Assembly: GCF_009905375.1 (NCBI RefSeq)
Contig: NC_133648.1
Coordinates: 307,784,565-307,848,564 of the forward strand
Length of the DNA: 64,000 nucleotides
From: Apium graveolens
Lineage: Eukaryota; Streptophyta; Magnoliopsida; Apiales; Apiaceae
Direction of reading: 5' to 3'
In this document: in pieces, positions 46,849 to 57,920 of the stretch
Layout of the letters: each line of letters begins with the position of its first letter
How positions within the stretch are numbered: the first letter of the stretch is position 1
Program-made: the position numbers and the translations under genes
Notes under the pieces: model-generated
Told to the model about the DNA's origin: nothing
Seen by the model: only the letters and a program-made list of their open reading frames with translations
Databases searched by the model: none

Positions 46849-46970
46849 TTTATCCGTCGAGTAGTGATGGTTTATCCGTCGAGTAGTGATGGTTTATCCG
46901 TCGAGTAGACATTCCTCATCCGTCGAGTAGATATTGCTCATCCGTCGGGTAGATATTACTCATCCGTCGG
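46849..46970. repeat. Tandem array with unit of 22-24 bp, in LTR
   Basis: Six units share TCATCCGTCGAGTAG or TTTATCCGTCGAGTAG and are separated by short variable spacers. They are adjacent rather than spaced by unrelated sequence. Confidence 0.85.
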
Positions 46971-47330
46971 TACTCTCTGGAGTTTAAATGACTTCTCGAT
47001 AAGTCATTCTGGAGTTCTCGAATGATTTCTCTATAACACTAATTCTGTGACTTGTAGAGATATTGACTTATAATGTTTTACACCAAACAGATTTATTTAA
47101 CTCCAAGCTTCTTCATAATTCTTCTGAGGCATGATCTTCTTGATCTTCTTCCAGATAAAATTCTTAGGCTTGACACTGTTTAGAGAAAAATGCTCCAGTC
47201 TGCTCCATTTACATTTTACAGACATTAAGTGTTACAAGTGTGAATTACAGATTAAGTTTACAATACAACTAATCTTAGGGTTGTCAGTATGACTTAGTCT
47301 TGTTATGATACAGGCATGTCTTGCACAACA

Positions 47331-47765
47331 ATCTCCCCCAATTTGTGAGAAGATTGCTTATCACAAATTCATGCATGTTAACAAGACTAGCCCCAAGTTA
47401 AAGAATGAAAATAAAATGATACAAAAGCTGATACAACACTTGTACATTGGACAGTTTACAATAATTAAGTAAATACTGAGCTGTCTGATTCTTTCTCAAT
47501 TATGTTCTTAATTTGCACAAGTATTTTTCAATTCTTCTAGAATGGGGGTGTCAGCTAGAGCCTCTATTAGTTTCAGCAAATCTGGCTTATGATATCTAGC
47601 TAACATCCCTATCCTATAACTTGACAAAGAGCCAGCTTTTATATTCAGAAATCTTCCATCCTTTGATATTCTGCTCTTGCCTGCTGTTGATGATATTATT
47701 ACCTTCAGTAATCTTTAACATTCTTCAGAGGCATAATTCTTTGACATCATCTATTATATATTACA
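47331..47765 (-). pseudogene. PPT and 3' coding tail of the reverse element
   Basis: Read on the minus strand, a coding tail of about 65 codons (containing KDGRFLNIKAGSLSSYRIGM and ending LEELKNTCAN, stop near 47510) precedes about 170 non-coding bases and the purine tract. This is the arrangement of a Sirevirus ORF ahead of its 3' LTR. The rest of the element is missing, and the frame is broken further upstream. The flanks TAGCT (45962-45966) and TAGCC (47766-47770) could be a target duplication with one mismatch. Confidence 0.55.
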
Positions 47766-48827
47766 TAGCCAATTATGTCTTTAACTCCACTGTTCCTCTT
47801 AAGAACAATATCTATGGTTTTAATTTTATTCGACTCAAAACTTTAGGTTGCTCAAAAAATAAGGCCAAATATAAAAATTTCAGTATTCTAAAATATTAGG
47901 TGTGATCTTTTGAGACTTTACAGTGTCTGGGTAAAACTTAGTACAAGTACAACAACTCAGAATTTCTTCCTGTAAATTGATATTACTATTGTATAATTTT
48001 ATGACTTAATATTTTGTATTTACAGATAAACCTTAACAATCTATATATCTGTGAATTGATGTTACTATTGTAGAATTTTGTGGCTTAATAGCTCCGTGCA
48101 CTAATCGGAAACACATCTTATATTTGGCCCTTCACGTTCATAAGATTTCTTGACAATATAATGCAAAATTAAATAGTAATAGGTATTGGTTTTGGGGTAT
48201 TTAACTTGCATATGAATCACTACAACGTACTTTTAGTAGTTAGAGCTTTTTAGCAATTAGAGCAGTTGAAATATTTATATAAAGTAAAAAATATTCTATG
48301 AAAAAACTATGAAGTGTAATTTTTATCCTTTGGGTCACCTGTTCCGGATTTTGAAAGGAAAAAAACCAACATAAATATTTATATGTTCAATGGTTATAAT
48401 GGTTGCAGCCAGGGGCCTATGGACGAAGTAACAAGGGTTGGTGAGTGCCCTGGATTATAAGCATAGAAATGCTATAGCTTCAAGTAAAAAAGTTTGATTG
48501 AGATTCATATCATACTTTATATATGAATGATATTTGTATTTGCCGAAAGATCAAAACTTTACCTGGAAAAGTTGGTTTAGTGCTCAACAATAGGTTTCCA
48601 CCATTACTAATAGAGTCCATGTATTTTGTAACCATTACAAATAAAGCCTCTTTATACAAATGATACTCTAAAGTCTAATGTTATTTTTGCTCCTTTGAGA
48701 GAAATTCTTCCCTATGTTATTGGTTGTAGCAGCTCTTAGGTGTGTGTATGTGTGATCTATTGTAATTTTGTATTAGGTGTAGCACCACTACGGTATGTGT
48801 AAAGGCTTTGTCTTTTGGTTCAATTAG

Positions 48828-49119
48828 TGTTGTCAAAATTGAAAGGTTTAAGTCTTTTGATTATTCTTCTTCTGTTGGGAATTTGCACATGATGGTTTCA
48901 ATTACATTGGTCGGTCCTTATATTTGTAGGTACATACTTTTTGTTTCCTCTCCATCAAGTGCAAAATTCTCATTCCCTTTAATTAGTTTTGGCAATTGCA
49001 TCATAACATGTGTAATTGATACAAAATTCTCTCAGTGAGGTTTGTTTCCCAACTACTTCGGTGCCAACATCTGAAATTGCAGACTTAGTATTTAACTGCC
49101 TGTTTTTGTACTGCAGATT
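48828..49119. other. Flank upstream of the young copia insertion
   Basis: A 76-codon ORF crosses it but shows no recognisable domain. The sequence resumes after the element at 62418. Confidence 0.4.
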
Positions 49120-49124
49120 CAAGT
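49120..49124. repeat. Target site duplication CAAGT, left
   Basis: CAAGT directly before the 5' LTR matches 62413-62417 exactly. Confidence 0.95.
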
Positions 49125-49737
49125 TGTTAGATATATTTGATAATGTCATGGCTAATATGTTTTATGTTTAGATTTCAGATCTTATTTGAATAGGACAAAT
49201 CAGTACTTAACTGATCAGTACTTATACTGGACGTCAGGACTTAAGGGATATCAGTACTTATGTTATCAGGAGATAAGCATCAGGAGATAGATATCAGAAC
49301 TTAAGTGCTGAAGGACGATCAGATAAGGACAGTAGCTGATTAAAGTTAAGAAGATCAAGATAAACATAAGAAGAGATATGCATGGAGAAGGAATTCCGTA
49401 AAGAATGGAATACTTGGAAGAAAAGATATCTGATTGATATATATTAGGAAGCAGAATTATATTCCATATCAATTAGCGATTATCTTGTAACTGTGTAATA
49501 TATAAACACAGACATAGGGTTTACACTATAAGTGTTATCATTATCGAGAATATTATTTACTGTAACCCTAGCAGCTCTCGTGATATTTTGTTCATCACTG
49601 AGAGATAACAGTTTCAGATTGTAACAGAGTTTATTGTTTCAATAAAGTTTGTTTTCTGTTATATAAGTTCTTGAAGTTTGATTTGATTGTAATAAACACT
49701 GTATTCAACCTCTCTACAGTGAAAGTGTGACCTAACA
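49125..49737 (+). repeat. 5' LTR of the full-length element
   Basis: It runs from TGTTAGATAT to CCTAACA. It has a TATATAAA box at 49499-49506 and AATAAAG at 49641-49647, bracketing the likely R region. Direct and inverted copies of CAGTACTTA-like words fill the U3 part. Confidence 0.95.
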
Positions 49738-49739
49738 AG

Positions 49740-49752
49740 TGGTATCAGAGCC
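49740..49752 (+). other. Primer-binding site (initiator-Met tRNA)
   Basis: TGGTATCAGAGCC lies two bases after the LTR and is complementary to the 3' end of tRNA-iMet, the usual primer of plant copia elements. Confidence 0.93.
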
Positions 49753-49792
49753 TTCTGTTAACACACATACAGTTAAAGATCCAAACACAATC

Positions 49793-52129
49793 ATGTCTGA
49801 CACAGAAACTCCAACTAAGCCTACCAAAACTGAGGAATCATCAAAGACATCAATTCAGAGTCGATATGAAACTATCAGAGTTCCCATATTGAGACCATCT
49901 GAATATCCCATATGGAAGGTAAGGATGACCATGTTTCTGGAAGCAACAGATCCAGAATACCTTGATAGAATCAAGGAAGGGCCTCACAAACCTACCAAGC
50001 TCGCTGTTGTAGTTGCAGGTGAAGCAGCAAAGACTGTACCAAAGGAAAAGAGTGATTACACTGCTGAAGATATAGCATCTATTGCTAAGGATGCCAAGGT
50101 ACGACACTTACTGCATAGTGCCATTGATAATGTAATGTCAAACAGGGTAATCAACTGCAAGACTGCCAAGGAGATATGGGATGCACTGGAGACAAGGTGC
50201 CAAGGAACTGAAACAGTTAAGAAGAACAGGAAGACAATACTCACTCAAGAGTATGAACATTTTGACTCAAAATCTAATGAGTCATTGAATGATTTATATG
50301 ATAGATTTGTCAAACTTTTGAATGATTTGTCATTGGTTGATAAAGAGTATGATCTTGAAGATACCAACCTAAAATTCCTGTTAGCTCTTCCTGAATGCTG
50401 GGATTTGAAGGCAACAACAATAAGAGACAACTACAATCTTGATGAAACAACTCTTGATGAAATCTATGGAATGCTCAAGACTCATGAACTTGAGATGGAA
50501 CAAAGAAGCAAGAGGAAAGGAGGAAAGTCAAGGACAGTTGCTCTCAAGGCTGTAGAGGAATCCCCCAAAGCACCTTCCTCAAAGAAAGACAAGGGTAAAG
50601 CTCTTTTCATAAAGTCTGATACTGAGTCATCAAGTTCTGAGAATGATGATGACTCAGATTCTGAAAGCTTGCCTGAAACTGATGCTGATGAGGAGATGAT
50701 GAAGCTGTGTGCTCTTATGGTGAAAGGAATCACAAAGATTGCATACAGGAAGTTCAGGAAGGGAAAGAAGTTTTCCAGGAAAGGCATAAGTTCTGATAAG
50801 AAGAATTTCAGAAGATCTGAAGGAAGAGGAGGAAAGTCTGACAGAGGAGATTACGCCAATGTTAAATGTTATAATTGTGGTGAGAAAGGCCACATATCTC
50901 CTGATTGCAAGAAGACCAAGAGTGACAAAGGCAAAGCTCATGTCACAAAGCAGAAAAGCTGGACAGACACCTCAGACTCTGAAAGTGAGGAGAACTATGC
51001 ATTGATGGCAAATGCTGATAAATCAAGTTCTGAGAGCAGTTCTGAAGCTGCTGAAACAAAGGTACCTCAGACTACTTATGCTTTTCATACTGATGATATT
51101 AATGAGTTGAGAAGATATCTTAAAACCATGTTTGTTAGTTATAGAGATCAAACTTTAACATGTGAAAGATTAACTTCTGAAAATCTTGCTTTTAGGAAAA
51201 GAAATGATTTCTTAGAAAAAGAGTTAGTCATGTTTCATCAAACTCAGAAGGATAGAGATGATGCTTTTTATGTTAGGGATGAAGTGCTAAAATTGAATGA
51301 ATCTCTAAAAACTGACTTAGAAAAGGAGAGAGAGATTATTAGGACTTGGACCAACTCTGGCAAAACAACTCAAAATTTGCTAAGCAGTGGAAACTGGAAA
51401 GAGGGCTTAGGTTATGGAGAAAGTAAAAATGAAAAAGGAACTGTAGAAATTAAGCATGTTGATAAGCAAAAGCCGAAGTTAAAACCTGTTAAGTTTGTAA
51501 CTGAAAAATCTGAAAATGAGAAATCAGAAGTTAACAAGGAATTAGCTTCTGACAAACTAAAACAGGAAAAGACAGCTGAAGTTAACATAGGCTTAATGAC
51601 AAAGAAGCAGCTTAAGCATAAGCTGAAAGATGTTAAGAATGCAAACAAGGTAAAATCACCTAGGAAAAACAGGAATGGAAAGGAAGGTGTGAATAAAAGC
51701 AATAACTATAAATCTGTTCCTGATGCTCCTAGGAAAGCATGTCATAACTGTGGAAGTTCTAACCATCTGGCTTCTTTTTGCAGGAAGAATAAGAATATTA
51801 ACTCCTTATCTTCAAAATCAGGAGTTAAGAGTCAGTCTGTTAGATACAAACCACAAAATCCTTGTTTTCATTGTGGTAGTTTATGGCATTCCATTTATAC
51901 TTGTAAGGAATATCATAGTTTGTACTATGATTATTATCAAATAAAACCTTCTTTAAAGAAAGTTTCTGTTGTTCCTTCTAGTATAAGTTCTGATTCAAAG
52001 TCTGGTAGTATAAGTTCTGATAAGAAAACTGTTAACATAAAATCTGATGCTAAATCCGCTGCAAATGTTAACAAACTTAAAAAGGCCAAAGGATCCAAGC
52101 AAGTCTGGGTCCTTAAAACTAATAATTAG
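49793..52129 (+). CDS. gag: Gag polyprotein of the Sirevirus element
   Basis: This is the nucleocapsid/capsid precursor that packages element RNA in cytoplasmic particles. The 778 codons start from the first ATG after the primer site; an earlier in-frame GTG overlaps the primer site and is not a credible start. The N-terminal capsid-type region has SRYETIRVPILRPSEYPIWK and the helical stretch ETRCQGTETVKKNRKTILTQ. Three CCHC zinc knuckles follow: CYNCGEKGHISPDC at about 358, CHNCGSSNHLASFC at about 650 and CFHCGSLWHSIYTC at about 691. Between them lie acidic Ser-rich and coiled-coil-like segments, typical of long Sirevirus Gag. The frame ends with TAG and is in the same frame as pol. The gene is intact. 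Confidence 0.92.
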   Translation: MSDTETPTKPTKTEESSKTSIQSRYETIRVPILRPSEYPIWKVRMTMFLEATDPEYLDRIKEGPHKPTKLAVVVAGEAAKTVPKEKSDYTAEDIASIAKDAKVRHLLHSAIDNVMSNRVINCKTAKEIWDALETRCQGTETVKKNRKTILTQEYEHFDSKSNESLNDLYDRFVKLLNDLSLVDKEYDLEDTNLKFLLALPECWDLKATTIRDNYNLDETTLDEIYGMLKTHELEMEQRSKRKGGKSRTVALKAVEESPKAPSSKKDKGKALFIKSDTESSSSENDDDSDSESLPETDADEEMMKLCALMVKGITKIAYRKFRKGKKFSRKGISSDKKNFRRSEGRGGKSDRGDYANVKCYNCGEKGHISPDCKKTKSDKGKAHVTKQKSWTDTSDSESEENYALMANADKSSSESSSEAAETKVPQTTYAFHTDDINELRRYLKTMFVSYRDQTLTCERLTSENLAFRKRNDFLEKELVMFHQTQKDRDDAFYVRDEVLKLNESLKTDLEKEREIIRTWTNSGKTTQNLLSSGNWKEGLGYGESKNEKGTVEIKHVDKQKPKLKPVKFVTEKSENEKSEVNKELASDKLKQEKTAEVNIGLMTKKQLKHKLKDVKNANKVKSPRKNRNGKEGVNKSNNYKSVPDAPRKACHNCGSSNHLASFCRKNKNINSLSSKSGVKSQSVRYKPQNPCFHCGSLWHSIYTCKEYHSLYYDYYQIKPSLKKVSVVPSSISSDSKSGSISSDKKTVNIKSDAKSAANVNKLKKAKGSKQVWVLKTNN

Positions 52130-52141
52130 TGGTCTTTTTGA

Positions 52142-55100
52142 TTGCAGGGCAACAGGAAAAATATTTTAGTTCTGGACAGTGGATGTTCAGGACATATGAC
52201 TGGAAATAAGGCCCTGCTATCAGACTTTGTGGAGAAAGCTGGCCCAAGTGTTTCTTATGGAGATGGCAACATTGGAAAAACTTTGGGATATGGCAATATC
52301 AATCTTGGGAATGTCATCATTAAAGATGTAGCTCTGGTCTCAGGACTTAAACACAACTTACTGAGTATAAGTCAAATCTGTGACAGAGGTTATCATGTTG
52401 ATTTCTTTGCAGAACATTGTGAAATAGTTAGTAAATCTAAAGGAAAAGTTGTTCTGAAGGGATTCAGGCGTGGTAACATTTATGAAGCTAAGCTTTCAAC
52501 AAGTTCTGATGGTTCTGCAATCTGTTTAGTGAGTAGAGCCTCAATTGAAGAAAGCTGGAATTGGCACAAGAAACTCTCTCATTTAAACTTCAACAAGATA
52601 AATGAACTGATCAAGAAAGATCTTGTGAGAGGACTGCCAAAATCAGTGTTTGCTCCTGATGGTCTTTGTGACTCATGTCAGAAGGCCAAACAAAGAAAAT
52701 CCTCATTCAAGAGCAAGACTGAATCATCAATTCTTGAGCCTTATTATCTACTTCATGTTGATCTATTTGGTCCAGTGAATGTCATGTCTATTGCAAAGAA
52801 GAAATATGCGTTGGTCATAGTAGATGAGTTCACCAGATACACATGGGTGTATTTCTTGCACACAAAAAGTGAAACTGCATCTATCCTGATTGATCATGTC
52901 AAACATCTGGATAAATTGATCAAAGATTCTGTGAAAATTTTGAGGAGTGATAATGGCACTGAATTCAAGAATCTGATAATGGAAGAGTTCTGCAAAAATC
53001 ATGGAATAAAGCAGGAATTTTCTGCTCCTGGAACTCCACAGCAAAATGGAGTTGTTGAAAGGAAGAATAGAACTCTCATTGAAGCTGCACGAACAATGCT
53101 TGAAGAAGCAAAGCTTCCAACCTATTTCTGGGCTGAAGCTGTGCAGACTGCTTGTTTTACTCAAAATGCAACACTCATTAACAAGCATGGAAAAACACCA
53201 TATGAGATGGTGAAGAACAAGAAGCCAAATCTGAAATACTTTCATGTATTTGGATGTAAGTGTTTTGTTCTCAAGACTCATCCTGAACAGCTATCCAAGT
53301 TTGATCTAAAAGCTGATGAGGGAATCTTTGTTGGATATCCACTTTCCACAAAAGCCTTCAGAGTCTATAATTTGAGAACAAAAGTGGTCATGGAATCTAT
53401 CAATGTCTCTTTTGATGACAAGAAGATCACTGGACTTGAAGATTGCATTGATCATGATCAGCTGAGATTTGAAAATGAAGATTCATATTCTGATACCTTA
53501 AGTCCTGATAGTTTAAGTCCTGATACTGTAAACTCTGATGGATTAAACTCTGATGTTATTGAAACTGTGGTGACTACATCAAAGGAAGATGCACCAATGC
53601 AGGGGGAGCATACTCAAGATATTATCACATCTCAAGAAGCATCAGAACACACATCTGGCTCTTCAAGTTCTGATTCGTCAAGTTCTGATAAGCCAAGTAC
53701 TGATATTGCTGAAAATCTAAATGCTGAAGAATCCAACTCAGAGAGCATAGTTTCAGGGGGAGCATCAGAAAATGAAAACGAAGACAGCATGAATCATGGG
53801 GGAGCATCCAGTCCTAGAGAAAACCTTCCATCTGCAAGGAAGTGGACAAAATCACATACACCTGATTTGATAATTGGAAATCCTGATGCAGGTGTCAGAA
53901 CTAGAACAGGTACTTCGAATGAATGTCTTTACAATTCTTTTCTCTCTCAGTCTGAGCCAAAGAAAGTGGAAAAAGCTCTTCAAGATGCTGATTGGGTGCA
54001 AGCAATGCAGGAAGAGTTGAATGAATTTGAAAGAAACAAAGTCTGGACCTTAGTGCCAAGACCTAAGAATAGATCTGTTGTTGGTACGAAATGGGTATTC
54101 AGAAATAAAACTGATAGTGATGGCATAATTACAAGGAACAAGGCAAGGCTGGTTGCAAAATGATATTCTCAACAGGAAGGAATTGACTATGATGAAACAT
54201 TTGCGCCAGTTGCTAGGTTAGAAGCCATAAGGATATTCATGGCTTATGCTGCTCACAAAAAGTTTACTGTCTTTCAAATGGATGTGAAAAGTGCTTTTCT
54301 CAATGGAGAATTGGAGGAGGAAGTATATGTTGAACAACCTCCAGGCTTTGTAGATTCCAAACATCCAGATTATGTCTACATGCTTGATAAAGCACTTTAT
54401 GGACTTAAGCAAGCTCCTAGAGCATGGTATGAGACTTTAGCTCAGTTTCTTCTGGAAAGTGGATTCAACAGAGGAACTATTGACAAAACACTGTTCTATC
54501 TCAACCATGGCAAGGACTTACTTTTGGTCCAGATTTATGTTGATGATATCATTTTTGGGTCTCCAAATGACAAACTTTGCAAAAAGTTTGCCAAACTAAT
54601 GCAGTCAAGATATCAGATGAGTATGATGGGAGAACTTAGTTATTTTCTGGGCCTTCAAGTCAAGCAGAGTGAAGAAGGCACTTTTATTTGTCAATCTAAG
54701 TACACCAGAAACTTGCTGAAGAAATTTGGAATGCAAGACTGTTCAAGTGCATCCACTCCCATGGCCACTGCAACAAAACTGGATAAGGATACTGGTAATT
54801 CAGTAGATATTACTGATTACAGAGGTATGATTGGCTCACTTCTCTATCTAACTGCTAGTAGACCAGATATCATGTTTGCTACCTGTTTTTGTGCAAGATT
54901 TCAAGCAGATCCAAGACAACCTCACTTAACAGCTGTAAAAAGAATCTTTAAGTATCTTAAAGGAACAGCTGATCTAGGATTATGGTATCCTAGAGAATCA
55001 GATTTTAAATTAATAGGTTACTCAGATGCAGATTTTGCAGGTTGCAAAATTGACAGGAAAAGCACAAGTGGAAGCTGCCAATTTCTTGGAGGCAGATTGG

Positions 55101-55492
55101 TTTCTTGGTATAGCAAGAAACAAAAGTCAATTTCCACATCAACTGCAGAAGCAGAGTATATTGTTGCAGGAAGCTACTGTGCACAGATTCTTTGGATGAA
55201 GAATCAGTTACTGGATTATGGGTTAACATATTTCAAAATCCCTATTTACTGTGATAATCAAAGTGCTATTGCTATGACAGGTAATCCAGTTCAACACTCT
55301 ATGACAAAGCACATCAGCATCAGGTACCATTTCATCAGGGAACATGTGGATGAAGGTACAGTGGAATTGCATTTTGTTCCCACAGATCAACAAGTAGCAG
55401 ATATCTTCACAAAACCACTGTGTGAAGCTACCTTTACAAGATTGGTAAATGAACTTGGAATGATTTCAGGTTCTTTCTCTAAATCTGCTTAA
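52142..55492 (+). pseudogene. pol: Pol polyprotein with premature stop
   Basis: Domains in copia order, with codons counted from 52142: aspartic protease (DSG at 12-14), pre-integrase zinc region (H142, H147, C176, C179), integrase D207, D270 and E306 with 35 residues between the last two, then reverse transcriptase (YVDD at 799-802) and RNase H (SDADFAGC, then STAEAEYIV). Codon 674 (TGA, 54161-54163) interrupts the early reverse-transcriptase region, and the same frame continues to 55492 without other breaks. There is no ATG before the protease motif, so expression must come from upstream. The reading frame equals that of gag, separated by two stops (52127-52129 and 52139-52141). As it stands, the reverse transcriptase would not be made. 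Confidence 0.93.
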
Positions 55493-56821
55493 ACTTGTTC
55501 TATGTTATCAGACTTTATGATCAGTATTTACAGAATTAATCTCTTTGTGTATTCTGTGCTTAATTGATAAATGTTTTTAAGTACTGACTGTTGTCTGATA
55601 TATATCTCTTAACTCTAATAAGTGATATATCTGTTTAAGTAATCATTCAATCCTATGAGGATAATTGTGCTAGATACTGACCTACTAGTCTTCAATAAAC
55701 AAATGATCCCATGAAAGAAGTAATTATTTCTGTGGAAATCTTATGACACAAGCAAATTCTGATACTTGAGCTTAGTTTAGTTTACTTTATTCATCTTATT
55801 ACTAAGTCCCAAATTAGAATAATGCTACTCATCTGTTTAAGTTCTGATTCTAGTAAAACTGCTGAATGTACTAAGTGCTGATAAACCTCACTTATCAAAA
55901 GAAGAAGAAAAAGAATCAAAGAATAATATCAGGTACTCCTTTGAGATCTAGAGTAAAAATGTGAATGGGACGACCCAAGTGCATAGCTGGTATTAAGTAA
56001 ATATGCATTAGAAAAGCAAAATATTTTCTTGGTGACTTTTCACACTCTATGATTACTGGAGAAATACTCTGATAATAGCATAAATTCTGATAAGCAGTCG
56101 TAACTCACTTACACTGAGAAGCCACTGTAAAATAGAATTTAAAAAGATGCATAAATTAGCACAAAAACAGTTGAGGTGGACTCATGCATGAACTCATTTA
56201 TCAGTAGGTTTCAGGATAATGACAGCTCTTTAGCAAAATTTTAATTATGACTTATTTCTAAGATGTACTGAAGTAAATCAGACTTTACTCTTTATTAGTT
56301 ATTTAGCTTAATGCACACACAAATCACTCCATATGAATGATGAAATTTTTGTGGTGGTCTATGTTCTTTTAGACAAACAGTCACTGTGTCACCTTGCACA
56401 AATTCTGAGGACACGTTCTAGTTATATGTTCTGATGATTAAGTTCTGAAGACTATAACTCAGAACTTGTATGAAAACTTACTAAGATAGATATTCCTTGT
56501 TCGAATTAAGACATTATGTTCTGATGACTGTTAAGTTCTGGTATAGGTCTAAGTTCTGATTTTTCAGTCTAACCCTTTACTTGACTTATCTGTGAGTAAA
56601 ATTTGGTAACAGTCTCAGATTAATTTAGAATATGTTGAAGTGGAAGATTAATAGTCTATGGTTAGGACTAATGGCACTCGTCCTTGAACAGTTCACTCTT
56701 GTTACATGTGCACATTCCTTTTCAAATGACTGTTATTCTTTTTCAAGTCTAGGGAGACGAGGTAGACTTAACTCTATCTGTCAGCATTAAATATCTTCGC
56801 GTCTCCTGGCATTCTCTTGCC
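55493..56821 (+). other. Spacer between pol and the small ORF
   Basis: No ORF of note was found. It contains many copies of words related to AAGTTCTGAT and TCAGAACTT on either strand. A CT-rich stretch and GGAGACGAGG/CGTCTCC words precede the TATA box. Confidence 0.6.
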
Positions 56822-56829
56822 TATATAAA
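56822..56829 (+). promoter_or_regulatory. Internal TATA-like box between pol and env-like ORF
   Basis: CTATATAAAC is followed by a CT-rich leader and an ATG 80 bases downstream at 56902, a spacing typical of a plant core promoter. It lies inside the retrotransposon, 1.3 kb after pol. Confidence 0.5.
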
Positions 56830-56901
56830 CAGCCACTTCACATTAGCCTTTCCATCAATTTTTCTCACAATCTTAACTTCATATTCTTTTTCAAAAACAT
56901 C

Positions 56902-57177
56902 ATGGTCCGATTCAACATGTTTTTGAATTACCAAAATTTTCATATGGAGCTAAGCTGCGCCGACTGGCAGCAGGAGTGGCATGTAACTGCCATTCCTGAA
57001 GAGATATGGGGCTCTGTCCCACAGGCGGTGCTGAACCGACTTCTGTTCTTCGAGATGGACTACCAGCTTCATCTTGATCGATTGGAGGAGGAAAGGCGGG
57101 AAGCTATCCGTCAGCAAGAGCGAATCATTCGACTCGCTATCTTGTTTGTCGAAGATAGGAAGAGGAAGATGACTTAA
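56902..57177 (+). CDS. Small ORF between pol and env-like ORF, unrecognised
   Basis: 91 codons start at the first ATG after the internal TATA box. The protein is soluble-looking. Its N-terminal half is aromatic-rich (DWQQEWHVTAIPEEIWGSVP), and its C-terminal half is a highly charged amphipathic helix (RLEEERREAIRQQER) that ends in a basic tail (RKRK). No family was recognised. GC content is higher than in the surrounding spacer, and codon use looks coding. It may be a captured host fragment or an element-specific accessory protein. The first env-like copy in this window starts too late to show whether it is conserved. Confidence 0.45.
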   Translation: MVRFNMFLNYQNFHMELSCADWQQEWHVTAIPEEIWGSVPQAVLNRLLFFEMDYQLHLDRLEEERREAIRQQERIIRLAILFVEDRKRKMT

Positions 57178-57920
57178 TCTCGTCTTCTTCCTGTTCTTCT
57201 TCATCCTCAGCTTTGTCAGGCTTCTTAGCTAGGACTAAGGCTGTTGATGTTAGATTTAGAAGCTTAGGACAAGATTGTAAAAGTTCTGATAGTAATTTCA
57301 ATTTCATCAATGTATTATTTTGATATATTAATGGAATTTGTTTTTGTCTTATGATCTTGTCTCTGAGAAATTTTGATACGCATTGATAAATCCTGATAAA
57401 TATTCTGATGATCGTATAAATTGTGTCTGACTTTAAGTTCTGATAATGTTTTATCAGTACTTACTTAACTGATTGATTTTACTCATTCTCACTCACAGTT
57501 TTTTTTTCAGAATATTGATATTGCAGAGTAAAATATTTGAATTAGTGGGAACAGTTTCAATTTTAAATTAAAACTGATTCACCTTGATTAATGGAATCTA
57601 GGTAAGTGGAACGGTTTTTCCTTGAAAAACTGCAAGTGGGTGGTAATTATTCCTTATTTACCGTGCCCATTACTTTTTGCCTTCTCTATGTATAACAGGT
57701 GTCAAGGTATTTACCACTACTTTTAAATGCATGTCTGCCATGTGTCCTCAACGGTTACTTTTTGTGTATAAGTAAAAGAGAGCAAAGATTGTCAAATCTT
57801 TTATTTACCTTTATATTTTATCTCTCTCTTTACTTTTCAACTCTCTCATCTACTGACGATTTTCTTTTAAGAGGCATTTTCTCAAACACATTACAGGTTA
57901 CCGATTTCTTTCCAAACATA
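57178..57920 (+). other. Leader region before the env-like ORF
   Basis: Non-coding, with T-rich tracts followed by AG (57509 and 57698), which resemble 3' splice sites. The env frame is open from 57696, but no ATG occurs until 57921. Confidence 0.5.

Larger units (their letters stand above)
45967..47330 (-). mobile_element. LTR of a reverse-oriented Sirevirus-like element
   Basis: On the minus strand it starts TGTTGTGCAAGAC directly after the purine tract GGGGGAGAT (47331-47339) and ends CCTAACA, the same terminal form as the other Sirevirus LTRs here. At 1364 bp it is a different family. An 11-base G run lies close to its end (about 45991-46001), and it holds two tandem repeat arrays (46677-46810 and 46849-46970). 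Confidence 0.75.
45554..48827 (+). repeat. 1.5-kb direct duplication, copy B, interrupted
   Basis: This has the same borders as copy A. The copy is split at 45966/47766 by a 1.8-kb insertion carrying a reverse-oriented LTR. After the insertion the alignment with copy A resumes at ATGTCTTTAACTCCACTG. Confidence 0.85.

Noticed and set aside
46849..46970. Regular repeats resembling a CRISPR array
   Set aside because: Units are directly adjacent with no unique spacers, inside a plant LTR. It is a tandem repeat.
47621..47899. 92-codon ORF
   Set aside because: It crosses the border between the inserted Sirevirus fragment and duplication copy B, so it is a junction artefact.
49266..49472. 68-codon minus-strand ORF, also at 61941-62147
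   Set aside because: It is the same LTR sequence in two places. Identity reflects LTR duplication, not a conserved gene.
54164..55492. Separate RT/RNase H gene starting at 54239
   Set aside because: It is the same frame as upstream pol. The ATG is internal to the reverse-transcriptase domain, and the split is due to the TGA at 54161.
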